DNA from: an uncultured Bacteroidales bacterium
GTDB lineage: Bacteria; Bacteroidota; Bacteroidia; Bacteroidales; WCHB1-69
Direction: 5' to 3'
DNA: 33,321 nucleotides
Assembly (NCBI GenBank): GCA_905233585.1
Contig: CAJOFD010000021.1
Coordinates: 1-33,321 of the forward strand
Shown here: positions 1 through 7,518 of the stretch, piece after piece
How the letters are laid out: the number at the start of each line of letters is the position of its first letter
Position numbering within the stretch: position 1 is the stretch's first letter
Made by a program: the position numbers and the translations under genes
The notes under the pieces: model-generated
The model's database searches: none
The model's input: the letters and a program-made list of their open reading frames with translations, nothing else
What the model was told of the DNA's origin: nothing

Positions 1-1113
1 TTTGACGGTTCTGCAATGATTACCGCAAGCCATTTGCCATTTAATCGAAACGGAATAAAGTTTTTTAATGCTGACGGTGGCTTAGAACATGAAGATATAA
101 CAGATGTTCTAAAAATAGCATCTTCATTGGAAACTGATTCTTTTAATAAAGCACCTAAAGAAAATCACTTTGAAGAGTATGATTTAATTTCTGTTTATGC
201 AGATTATTTAAAAGGAAAGATAAAAGACTCCCTTAATGCTGGAGAAAAACCTCTTAGTGGTTTACATATTGTAGTTGATTCAGGAAATGGGGCATCGGGC
301 TTTTTTGTGGATAAAATACTTTCTCCACTAGGTGCCGATACCACAGGTAGCCAATTCTTAGAACCAGATGGAATGTTCCCAAATCATATTCCTAATCCAG
401 AAAATAAGCAGGCTATGGAAGCCATAAAAAATGCCGTTCTTGCTAATAAAGCAGATTTGGGATTAATCTTTGATACAGATGTTGATAGAATGAGTGCCGT
501 CCTTTCTGATGGTAGCGAGGTTAATCGTGATTCTATTATAGCTATGATTGCAGCCATTCTCGCTCCAGATTATCCTGCAAGTACGATTATTACAGATAGC
601 GTTACTTCAGACCGCTTAACATACTTTTTACAAGATGTTTTAGGGCTTAAGCATTTGTGCTATATGCGTGGCTACAAAAATGTTATTAATAAGCAAAAAG
701 AACTAAATGCTTCTGGTGTTGTAGCTCCTCTTGCAATGGAAACTTCAGGACATGGAGCACTAAAGGATAATTATTTCCTTGATGACGGAGCCTTCCTTGC
801 TGTAAAACTTGTTATTGCACTTGCAAAGGCTGCAAAAGAGGGTAAAAAGTTAGATAGTCTTATAGAAAAATTACCTCCGTTAGTGGAAGAAGCGGAATAT
901 CGCTTTAAGATTTCTGGAGAAGATTTTAAAGAATACGGTAATAGTGTGCTTGCAGAATTTAAAAAGCGTGCAGAAAAGGCTGGCTATAAAATGCCTCATT
1001 CTTATGAAGGGGTGCGCCTTTCTTTTACAGGAGAGGATGTGCAAGGTTGGATACTTTTGAGAATGAGTTTGGTTTTACCAATTCTACGCCTGCCAGTAAC
1101 AGCAGTCATCTGA
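1..1113 (+). CDS. Phosphomannomutase/phosphoglucomutase, 5' end outside window and 3' end truncated
   Basis: The reading frame is open from base 1, so the true start lies upstream. The protein belongs to the alpha-D-phosphohexomutase superfamily, which moves phosphate between C1 and C6 of mannose or glucose for nucleotide-sugar synthesis. Visible motifs are the phosphoserine loop (TASHLPFNRNG), the metal-binding loop (FDTDVDRMS) and the sugar-specificity loop (METSGHGAL). Domain 4 begins normally (YEGVRLSF...GWILLRMSL), but just after base 1071 the frame enters sequence antisense to an ATPase gene and ends with about 14 unrelated residues. The rest of domain 4, which carries the phosphate-binding loop, is therefore missing and the product is probably inactive. 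The alternative is that this is an assembly join. Family assignment is secure; functional status is inferred. Confidence 0.85.
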   Translation, partial: FDGSAMITASHLPFNRNGIKFFNADGGLEHEDITDVLKIASSLETDSFNKAPKENHFEEYDLISVYADYLKGKIKDSLNAGEKPLSGLHIVVDSGNGASGFFVDKILSPLGADTTGSQFLEPDGMFPNHIPNPENKQAMEAIKNAVLANKADLGLIFDTDVDRMSAVLSDGSEVNRDSIIAMIAAILAPDYPASTIITDSVTSDRLTYFLQDVLGLKHLCYMRGYKNVINKQKELNASGVVAPLAMETSGHGALKDNYFLDDGAFLAVKLVIALAKAAKEGKKLDSLIEKLPPLVEEAEYRFKISGEDFKEYGNSVLAEFKKRAEKAGYKMPHSYEGVRLSFTGEDVQGWILLRMSLVLPILRLPVTAVI

Positions 1114-1187
1114 GAATTGACATTAAATGCAGTATTCCGCACATTCTCAAGAGTTTCAAGTTCCTTTTGTCTGTCGTAAAACTTCAT
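1002..1187 (-). pseudogene. AAA ATPase (ATPase_2/DUF234-like), N-terminal fragment
   Basis: From the ATG at 1187 the frame reads MKFYDRQKELETL, then a Walker A motif, TGRRRIGKTKLILKS. This is the classic opening of the bacterial/archaeal ATPase_2 group, whose members often end in a DUF234 nuclease-like domain. Homology stops at about base 1054; the remaining 16 or so residues are antisense to the phosphomutase gene. Walker B, the sensor residues and the C-terminal domain are all absent, so this is a remnant. The ATG at 1187 fits the family start better than the in-frame start at 1238, because the latter would translate through the hairpin repeat at 1203-1227. A TATCTTTGC box (1235-1243) lies upstream. 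Confidence 0.7.
1054..1071. other. Junction of two truncated convergent genes
   Basis: The 18 bases CTTTTGAGAATGAGTTTG fit both genes. Read forward they encode LLRMSL of the phosphomutase; read backward they encode KLILKS, which follows the ATPase Walker A motif. Left of this point only the phosphomutase is recognisable, and right of it only the ATPase. This fits a deletion between convergent genes that removed both 3' ends through short shared sequence, or an assembly error. Confidence 0.6.
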
Positions 1188-1202
1188 AATTTCTTTAAAT
1201 TT

Positions 1203-1227
1203 AACCACCGCTAAAATAACGGCGGTT
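1203..1227. repeat. Hairpin repeat, copy 1
   Basis: Imperfect inverted repeat with arms AACCACCG and CGGCGGTT around a CTAAAATAA loop, followed on the plus strand by ATTTTTC. In minus-strand RNA all eight stem positions pair, one as G-U; in plus-strand RNA that pair becomes an A-C mismatch. The minus-strand form is therefore the better structure. It lies 16 bases upstream of the ATPase fragment start, between that start and the -7 box at 1235-1243, so it would fall in the 5' leader. Confidence 0.85.
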
Positions 1228-1234
1228 ATTTTTC

Positions 1235-1243
1235 GCAAAGATA
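1235..1243 (-). promoter_or_regulatory. Candidate -7 box (TATCTTTGC) of the ATPase fragment
   Basis: The minus strand reads TATCTTTGC, matching the Bacteroidota -7 consensus TAnnTTTG, 48 bases upstream of the ATPase fragment start. No clear -33 TTG was found. The same box occurs in the related module at 4285-4293. Confidence 0.45.
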
Positions 1244-1308
1244 TAATTTTTATTATTACGATATTAAAACAGGAAAATATTTTTCGGTAGCGACCTTACT
1301 CCAATTAT

Positions 1309-1333
1309 AACCACCGCTAAAATAACGGCGGTT
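1309..1333. repeat. Hairpin repeat, copy 2
   Basis: Base-for-base identical to copy 1 over the 25-base core and the following ATTTTTC. It lies just downstream of the stop of the ATPase gene at 1366-2532. The 75 bases between copies 1 and 2 resemble 4285-4347 (shared blocks: GCAAAGATAT, TTACGATA, TTTTCGGT). Confidence 0.85.
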
Positions 1334-1365
1334 ATTTTTCAGGAAGACAGAATTGCTAATTATAC

Positions 1366-2532
1366 TCAAATTTCATTAAGGGCGCACAACAATTCTCCTA
1401 AATTTAGGACATCAACATTATCATGCATTTCGTATCTCCTTTCTATAGGAGCAGCAACAAATGTTCTGTCTGGCCTTATTATATCTAATGTTTTCCAAAA
1501 GCCCTGCGTAAGTTGCGGAGCAGTAGAAGCTTTACATTCTATCGCTATGAGTTTGCCATTTTTCTGCACAATCAAGTCCATTTCCTCTCCTGTTGCACTT
1601 CTGAAAAAAGAAAACTCAGCATTGTTTATTGACGAACATACATTCTCAACAACAAGACCCTCCCAAGAAGCGCCAAACACAGGATGTCCAAGCAAATCGT
1701 TGAATGTCTTTATTTGCAGAAGCTGGTGAAGCAATCCTGTATCACGGACATATATCTTGGGCGATTTTACAATTCTTTTCTTAATATTTGCAAAATATGG
1801 AGGCAACGAGCGAATCAGATATGTTTGCTCCAACACATCAACATAACGTTTGACTGTTGGGTGTGTGATTCCTAACGATTCTCCTATTTTTGAACTATTC
1901 AGAAGCTGTCCATGACTATGCGCAATCATTAGCATAAGACGAAGCATTTGCCTCGATGTAATTTGAAAACCAAACTGCGGCACATCACGTTCGATATATG
2001 TACGAATGAAACTTTCACGCCACAGCGAACTATAATCATCACTTAACGCTAGATAACTATCCGGATAACCTCCTCGCAACCAGAATTTATTTATCTCAAA
2101 ATCATTGCAATCACACAACTCATCATACGTAAAAGGAGTCATGTCTATCAAGCCAATCCTTCCAGCTAATGTTTCTGAAGTATTTTGAAGCAATTCGCGA
2201 GATGCAGACCCTAACAATATAAATCTTCCATTACGCCTATCCCTATCAATTTCACTTCTAAGCACAGAGAATAATTCTGGCGTTTGCTGTATCTCGTCCA
2301 AGCACACAAGCCTATCGACATTATTCCTAAAAAATAATGATGGCTCGGACAACATTGCGAAATCATCCCTATTCTGCATATCCAAATATAGCATATTGGG
2401 CATCACATTCGCCATCATCCTCATCAATGTACTTTTCCCACATTGTCTTGATCCCAATATTACCACCGCTGGAAATACATTAAGGTATTCTTTTACAATA
2501 TCTTGAACTCTTCTTGATATTAATTTTTGCAT
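1366..2532 (-). CDS. AAA_14/DUF4143 family ATPase with PD-(D/E)XK-like C-terminus
   Basis: A 388-residue, full-length member of the AAA_14-DUF4143 family. Residues 27-35 are Walker A (GSRQCGKST), 75-80 Walker B (LVCLDE), and 103-111 a sensor strand (RFILLGSAS). A winged-helix-like stretch lies at about 206-240. The C-terminal domain has the nuclease-fold signature D319 with I331-E-C-K334. These proteins are common in Bacteroidota and archaea but their cellular role is not established; NTP-driven DNA-related or stress functions are proposed. The gene is flanked by hairpin repeats on both sides (copy 2 downstream, copy 3 upstream) and belongs to a minus-strand group of AAA ATPases. The ATG at 2532 gives the usual family N-terminus. 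Confidence 0.9.
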   Translation of the reverse strand: MQKLISRRVQDIVKEYLNVFPAVVILGSRQCGKSTLMRMMANVMPNMLYLDMQNRDDFAMLSEPSLFFRNNVDRLVCLDEIQQTPELFSVLRSEIDRDRRNGRFILLGSASRELLQNTSETLAGRIGLIDMTPFTYDELCDCNDFEINKFWLRGGYPDSYLALSDDYSSLWRESFIRTYIERDVPQFGFQITSRQMLRLMLMIAHSHGQLLNSSKIGESLGITHPTVKRYVDVLEQTYLIRSLPPYFANIKKRIVKSPKIYVRDTGLLHQLLQIKTFNDLLGHPVFGASWEGLVVENVCSSINNAEFSFFRSATGEEMDLIVQKNGKLIAIECKASTAPQLTQGFWKTLDIIRPDRTFVAAPIERRYEMHDNVDVLNLGELLCALNEI

Positions 2533-2555
2533 TTTGTAAATCTAATTTTCAATTT

Positions 2556-2564
2556 GCAAAAATA
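2556..2564 (-). promoter_or_regulatory. Candidate -7 box for the AAA_14/DUF4143 gene
   Basis: The minus strand reads TATTTTTGC, matching TAnnTTTG, 23 bases upstream of the ATG at 2532. No -33 TTG at the expected distance, so support is moderate. Confidence 0.4.
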
Positions 2565-2689
2565 CAACTTAAATCATTATAACACACATATATTAAAAAT
2601 TATTTTTCTCGCATGGTGTTAATTTTTAATTGGGGCAAAATGACATAGCAAGATTTTTTAACTAAATACTCGTATAACATTCCAAAAAT

Positions 2690-2714
2690 AACCACCGCTA
2701 AAATAACGGCGGTT
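2690..2714. repeat. Hairpin repeat, copy 3
   Basis: Identical to copies 1 and 2 over the 25-base core and the following ATTTTTCGC. The next bases (GAAGAAACAAATTATGCTTA, then CGATATT) keep the TTACGATA block seen after copy 1. It sits between the stop of the frameshifted ATPase gene (2766) and the start of the DUF4143 gene (2532). Nothing else was recognised in 2565-2765. Confidence 0.85.
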
Positions 2715-2765
2715 ATTTTTCGCGAAGAAACAAATTATGCTTACGATATTAATCTTGGCAGTCCG

Positions 2766-4272
2766 CTATAATACTTTCCCATCATCAATGCAACGCTTTT
2801 CCGTAGAAAAGTTCACTCCAATCCTAAACAATTTGCGTGAATCGGATGCGAACGGAAGCGCGTATCCTTTCTCGTCAATCTGCTTCAATGCGACATCGGC
2901 ACTTTGGTCTATCTTCAGTTCAAAGATATAAACATAATCTTTGGTCTGCACCACAATATCCATACGACCGTTTATAGTATGCCTCTCCACATCGACATAA
3001 AAGCCAAGCAATGTAAAAAACACATACATTGCATTGTGGAAATACAATTCCTTGTCACCCATAAGCGCATAGTCGCCATTGGCAAAGAAGGATTCCAACC
3101 CACGCATAAACCCTTCCGCATTGCCATTTTCCACTTCATCAACAAACCTTGCTATTGAAAAGTTGGACTTGTTCTCATTCTTAGGTGTGTAATATGGAAC
3201 TAAATACTTGACGACCCCCTCTCTCACTTCTCGATTTGGGAATCCCAACCTAAAGTTCTTAAAACGCACATCGTAATCCTTTATAGTCAGGTAGCCACTC
3301 TGATACAACAAGGGCAATGGATTTTCGTCCATTATATCAATGGAATTAAGCGTATCGGCAGAAAGTTTCTCCTCTGTCATTTCATCGAGACGATAATTTG
3401 TCTTCTGCAACTGATGTACAAGGAAAGTCGGGGTACCAGTCTCGAACCAATAGTCGCGGAACTGACAACTCGAAAGTGTATTGAGCAAACTGAAAGGATT
3501 ATAAATTCCAGGAGTGTTCCAGTCGAAGTGGTAGCCATCGTAATCCAATTTCAACTGACCGTAGCATTCCTCTTTTGTCATACCATTTACATCTGCCAAT
3601 TCTGCCACGCCTGCATCAAAATACTCGTGCAGTTCTGCTTCTGTAACTCCGCATATTGCCGAATATCTACGGTCAAAAGAAATATCCGTCAGATTGTTAA
3701 GGTCGCTAAACACACTTACCTTGCCAAACTTTGTTACACCGGTAAGAAATGCAAAGCGTATGTATTTGTCTGCCGACTTCAAAGCTCCATAGAAAGCCTT
3801 CAAGACGTTGCGATAGTCGTCCTGCAACTGCTCGTTTCCAATAGCCTGCAACAACGGCTTGTCGTATTCATCGACAAGGATGACAACCCTCGAACCGAGT
3901 ACCCAGCGAGCGCTCGTTGGGATTGCTTCCGTACTGTTCTTCCCATTCCGACAATGCAAGATTCAACTTGTTGTTCAATGCTTCCACCGTATTGTACATT
4001 TCGGTATTCAAGTCGAGGTGCATAATCGGATATTTATGCCACTCCTGCTCCAACTTGCCCAATGCCAGACCATCGAACAAATCTTTCCGCCCACTGAAAT
4101 ATGCATCCATAGTAGATATCAGCAAACTTTTTCCGAATCTACGCGGACGAGACAGAAAGTAATAGCAACCTTCGCTTGCAAGCTTATATACAAACGCGGT
4201 CTTGTCAACATACGCAAAACCGTCCGTCCTAATCTTTTCAAAGTTCTGTATGCCAATAGGATACTTCATCAC
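2766..4272 (-). pseudogene. AAA-ATPase_like/PDDEXK_9 protein, broken by a frameshifting deletion
   Basis: The N-terminal 134-residue frame (from 4272) has the opening typical of PF09820 proteins (YPIGIQNFEKIRTDGFAYVD) and a Walker A-like SRPRRFGKSLL at about 41-51. It runs to EQYGSNPNERSLGTRFEG and then leaves frame. The second frame picks up at VVILVDEYDKPLL (Walker B) and continues to a DUF1703/PDDEXK_9 nuclease-like domain (GRMDIVV then IFELKI). Intact relatives have roughly a dozen or more residues between RFEG and VVILVDEY. Here these are missing and the frame shifts, at about 3875-3895, so a deletion not divisible by three broke the gene. Family known; role unknown. A -7 box at 4285-4293 lies just upstream. 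Confidence 0.8.
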
Positions 4273-4284
4273 ATTGTATTTTTT

Positions 4285-4293
4285 GCAAAGATA
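4285..4293 (-). promoter_or_regulatory. Candidate -7 box (TATCTTTGC) of the AAA-ATPase_like gene
   Basis: TATCTTTGC on the minus strand, 12 bases from the ATG at 4272. It begins a module (4285-4372) that ends in hairpin copy 4 and resembles 1235-1333. No clear -33 element was found. Confidence 0.5.
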
Positions 4294-4347
4294 TGATTTT
4301 TATGCTTACGATAAAAATATTTTCGGTGGCACCAACATTTCAATTTT

Positions 4348-4372
4348 AACCGTCGCTAAAATAACGGCAGTT
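4348..4372. repeat. Hairpin repeat, copy 4 (diverged)
   Basis: Arms AACCGTCG and CGGCAGTT around the same CTAAAATAA loop, followed by a run of eight T. It differs from copies 1-3 at a few stem positions, and on either strand one stem pair is lost. It lies between the end of the glycosyltransferase operon (4405) and the promoter box of the AAA-ATPase_like gene. Confidence 0.75.
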
Positions 4373-4404
4373 TTTTTTCAACATCATCCAAACAGCCGTC
4401 AGAG

Positions 4405-5298
4405 CTATCTTCTAAACAGATATTTTTTTACCCAAGTCTTAAAATCTACATATGTCCTAACATATAACAATGTAACAAACAACTCTTTAAAATACTTTAA
4501 ATATTTTGCTTGCTTATAAGCCTCCAATGTAAGCACACCATGACACTCAAATACTCGTTTTGATAATATTTTTTTTCTCCTAATAGGGAACCAATCCTTT
4601 AAGGCAGAATACAACGAAATATCTCCTTGATATATTTTAAAAGAATTTCCTGACATAGACAGACATGCATCATTTCGTCTCCAAGCACTCATTATAGAAG
4701 GCATATACGCAATATTACCTTTATCGGAAATCAACGCAGACAATAATCTATCCGCACTATAGTATGAATATTTTGCCAATTTATCAAACCCCACAATGAC
4801 ATCTGAATATCTTCTGAACAACAAACTTGCAGTCGGCACAAACCACCCAGATACCATCTTGTCAAAATCATACTCGTCCTGCATTTCGCCAGTATGCATA
4901 ACACTTATAACATGTCCTGCATCATTAACTTTATTAGCATTATGAAAACAACCGGCGTACTGCTTATTTTCATCCATAAACCGAATTTGCTTCTGCAATT
5001 TCTTGGAATCTGTCCAATAATCATCACCCTCACACATAGCTACATACTCGCCCTTACACTCCAATAAAACTCTACGCCAATTTCCGGCAACACCCAAATT
5101 TTCTATCATTGGCAACAACCTTATTTGTGGATATTTTTCTGCATACTCCTCGCATATTGCTCGCGTACCATCTGTCCCATGGTCTTCACCGATAACAATC
5201 TCGTAGTCAAAATCTACATCCTGCATCAATATGCTATCAAGGCAATGACGGATGTATTTTTCCTGGTTATATGTTACAACAAAAACAGAAAGCTTCAT
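4405..5298 (-). CDS. Family 2 glycosyltransferase (GT-A fold)
   Basis: A 297-residue GT2 enzyme that should transfer a sugar from a nucleotide-sugar donor to a growing surface glycan on the cytoplasmic face of the inner membrane. Residues 1-11 form the first beta strand (KLSVFVVTYNQ), 37-45 the nucleotide-binding GEDHGTDGT, and 90-95 the metal-binding EGDDYW. The substrate cannot be read from sequence. It is the last gene of the polysaccharide operon, starting one base after the stop of the preceding glycosyltransferase gene. The DNA is strongly AT-rich, like the other variable genes of this locus. Confidence 0.9.
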   Translation of the reverse strand: MKLSVFVVTYNQEKYIRHCLDSILMQDVDFDYEIVIGEDHGTDGTRAICEEYAEKYPQIRLLPMIENLGVAGNWRRVLLECKGEYVAMCEGDDYWTDSKKLQKQIRFMDENKQYAGCFHNANKVNDAGHVISVMHTGEMQDEYDFDKMVSGWFVPTASLLFRRYSDVIVGFDKLAKYSYYSADRLLSALISDKGNIAYMPSIMSAWRRNDACLSMSGNSFKIYQGDISLYSALKDWFPIRRKKILSKRVFECHGVLTLEAYKQAKYLKYFKELFVTLLYVRTYVDFKTWVKKYLFRR

Positions 5299-5299
5299 T

Positions 5300-6178
5300 T
5301 TATTTTTTTATAAATCGTTTAAGAAAAATAAATGGATACAAAATAATATGACCAAGACGATATGAAAATGAACTATATACTGCCTCAATTTTTTCTTTTT
5401 CTAATTGTGGCATTATTGATTCTGCATAAGACCTCATTATTGAACCAAAATCTTTACATATTATATTGTCCACTTCAAGGCCACGCCGCAAACATGTTGC
5501 CCTACGAACCTCCAAATTCCAATACCACAAACTCGCTTGATTTGAATATGATGTTATCGCAGTAGGTCTCTTCATAACATATTTGTATGTAAATTCATCC
5601 AACACATATATCTTACCAACTTCCTCGACCTTAAAATACAAATCCTGATCAACTCCTGCCTTTATATTAGCCGAAATACCTTCAGTTCTATCATAATATC
5701 TCTTTTTATATGCAGTAAAATGAGCCAACCCTTTTCTATCAAAAAAAGTTTCATCATTTTCTAACTTAACACGATTTTCTCCTATTATATCATAATCCTG
5801 ATTACACAAATAACACCAGGAATACACAATAGCGACATCCTCATGCTTTGTATGCACACCAACCATTAATTCTAATGCCTTTGGCAACAACATATCATCA
5901 GGGTCTAAAAATCCACACAACTCCCCATTCGCCAATTCAGCACATCTGCGCTTTGTATAGCCACATCCCATATTTTTTTCATTATAAAAAATATGGATCC
6001 TTGCATCTTTCTCCAGTTCACTATATACCTCTTGTGAATTATCCGTAGAAGCATCATCTACTAAAATTATTTCCCAATTTTTATAGGTTTGAGCATATAC
6101 ACTAGCTATTGCTTCATGCAAATACTTGCCATTATTGTAATTGGCAATAAGAACAGAGAATAGAGGATTCGATTTCAT
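5300..6178 (-). CDS. Family 2 glycosyltransferase (GT-A fold)
   Basis: A 292-residue GT2 protein. It opens with FSVLIANYNN, has the donor-binding VDDASTD at 40-46 and the metal-binding DPDD at 92-95, and ends in a basic tail with a hydrophobic segment (LGHIILYPFIFLKRFIKK) that may attach it to the membrane. Gene spacing (4 bases from the HAD gene, 1 base to the next GT) indicates one transcript. Likely role: adding a sugar to the O-antigen or a similar glycan exported by the neighbouring Wzm/Wzt transporter; linkage and sugar unknown. Confidence 0.9.
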   Translation of the reverse strand: MKSNPLFSVLIANYNNGKYLHEAIASVYAQTYKNWEIILVDDASTDNSQEVYSELEKDARIHIFYNEKNMGCGYTKRRCAELANGELCGFLDPDDMLLPKALELMVGVHTKHEDVAIVYSWCYLCNQDYDIIGENRVKLENDETFFDRKGLAHFTAYKKRYYDRTEGISANIKAGVDQDLYFKVEEVGKIYVLDEFTYKYVMKRPTAITSYSNQASLWYWNLEVRRATCLRRGLEVDNIICKDFGSIMRSYAESIMPQLEKEKIEAVYSSFSYRLGHIILYPFIFLKRFIKK

Positions 6179-6182
6179 AATT

Positions 6183-6758
6183 TCAATTGCTATTTTTTAA
6201 TTTTCTATATTTATTTATAACAAAATTCGGAATCCATTGCCTTATCTTATCCATAATCTTTTGTTTATATTTCATTGGTGGTTTTATAATCGAATTTGTT
6301 TCAACACAAAATACAGGCTTCCTCGATATTTTTGCAATAGTATTTGCTTGACACAAAGAACTCTCTATGAACAGATTACAATTACTTTCCTTATAATATT
6401 CGCCTTTATATTCTCCGTGCTTACCCCATTTTACACGATCAGCCTTTGTCGGCATATCCAGCATTACAAGTTTCTGATATTTGATATTGTATTTTGACAG
6501 CCATTCTTCTGTTTTCTGTCTATATTTCTCCAATCTACATGTAATTATTGTACCAATTGGAGATGTTGGGATAAACAAAGGCGTTGCTGTTTCTAAAAAA
6601 TGGATATATTGTTCAGCATCATCATCAACAATGGAATCGCAACAAAAAACACCATCCAAATCAAAGCAAGCATTCGTCAAACTATCATGATGGAATAAAT
6701 TCCACTCAAATATTCTTGCATCATCAATAATTTCCAAATAAATATCGATATATTTCAT
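6183..6758 (-). CDS. HAD-fold domain of a phosphoribosyltransferase/HAD-type capsule-locus protein, lacking the N-terminal domain
   Basis: The frame shows HAD motif I (CFDLDGVFCCD), a motif II-like strand (GTIITCRL), a GKHGEYKGEYYK segment and a later IESS strand. As I recall, surface-polysaccharide loci encode longer proteins with an N-terminal phosphoribosyltransferase domain joined to this HAD domain through a segment ending in RIFEWNLFHH. Here only the linker and HAD part remain. I chose the ATG at 6758 (191 residues) because the longer frame to 6818 overlaps the methyltransferase gene by 46 bases and its extra residues are not convincing. Possible role: phosphatase or phosphotransferase in glycan precursor metabolism; reaction unknown. 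It could be a stand-alone half enzyme or a truncated remnant. Confidence 0.65.
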   Translation of the reverse strand: MKYIDIYLEIIDDARIFEWNLFHHDSLTNACFDLDGVFCCDSIVDDDAEQYIHFLETATPLFIPTSPIGTIITCRLEKYRQKTEEWLSKYNIKYQKLVMLDMPTKADRVKWGKHGEYKGEYYKESNCNLFIESSLCQANTIAKISRKPVFCVETNSIIKPPMKYKQKIMDKIRQWIPNFVINKYRKLKNSN

Positions 6759-6772
6759 CCCGTATGAGGATG

Positions 6773-7516
6773 TTATAGAGTAATTAAAAATTTCAAATCT
6801 TCCGAACAAATCAAACAATGCTCTTTGCTTGATTGATAAACTCTTTTTAAGGTCTTTATTCCTTTGAGTTGTAATATATTTTGCAATTCGACAATCGTTT
6901 CTTGCTCGCCTTTTCGATTATAATCATCCATAATTATGCAAAACGAATCATTCAAGCAATCAGGAATAATGTTCAGTATTTGGGAACGAGAATAATGAGG
7001 GGAACCAAATGGAGCATCAATCATTATTAAATCGAATTTTTGACCTTTTAATTCATCACAATTATCCTTGTAAGACAACGTCTTTTCCCCTTTATATTCA
7101 ATCTCCTGTAATGCTGTTATATATATATTTATTTTATATTCACCACATTTATCTTTATTGAAAAAATCAATCCATTTTTTGTCATGTTCATAAGTGACAG
7201 CTGTTGCATCCTTATAAAAATTACAATATTGATGAATTAATTTTGAAGATTGTCCCAGTCCGAATTCTATAATATTTTGAGGATGGACGCCGTTCAACAC
7301 ACGAAACAATGTATATAAACAGCCATAATCAACAGCCCATCCACCAGGAGAAAAACTTTTATACTTTAACCATTCACAATCTCGAATGGAATCATTAAAA
7401 ACCGATGCATTCAAAATTTCCTTATTAAGATTAGTTAGTTCTTTTTCCTGTTTTATCTGGTAGTATAATATCCTATTTACACCCAATATTTTCCATAAAA
7501 AATTTGAATTTTTCAT
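6773..7516 (-). CDS. Class I SAM-dependent methyltransferase-like protein
   Basis: 247 residues with a Rossmann-like methyltransferase core: motif I at 82-91 (IIEFGLGQSS), an acidic strand-2 end at 107-112 (VTYEHD), and FDLIMIDAPFG at 161-171, where catalysis or substrate binding usually sits. Motif I is looser than the common GxGxG, so activity is likely but not certain. Within a glycan operon, a natural guess is methylation of a sugar or capping of the polysaccharide chain; Wzt carbohydrate-binding domains in other bacteria recognise such caps. The gene lies 2 bases after the stop of wzt and its DNA is AT-rich. Confidence 0.7.
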   Translation of the reverse strand: MKNSNFLWKILGVNRILYYQIKQEKELTNLNKEILNASVFNDSIRDCEWLKYKSFSPGGWAVDYGCLYTLFRVLNGVHPQNIIEFGLGQSSKLIHQYCNFYKDATAVTYEHDKKWIDFFNKDKCGEYKINIYITALQEIEYKGEKTLSYKDNCDELKGQKFDLIMIDAPFGSPHYSRSQILNIIPDCLNDSFCIIMDDYNRKGEQETIVELQNILQLKGIKTLKRVYQSSKEHCLICSEDLKFLITL

Positions 7517-7518
7517 AA

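Noticed and set aside
3414..4025. 203-codon plus-strand frame
   Set aside because: Antisense to the AAA-ATPase_like gene, whose motifs are unmistakable on the minus strand; Cys- and His-rich nonsense sequence.
1203..4372. CRISPR array made of the repeated 25-base hairpins
   Set aside because: Only four copies, with spacings from about 80 to over 1600 bases filled by genes; no cas genes and no regular spacers.
6759..6818. Longer start (ATG at 6818) for the HAD protein
   Set aside because: It overlaps the upstream methyltransferase gene by 46 bases and the extra residues add no clear family match; the ATG at 6758 is simpler, though not proven.
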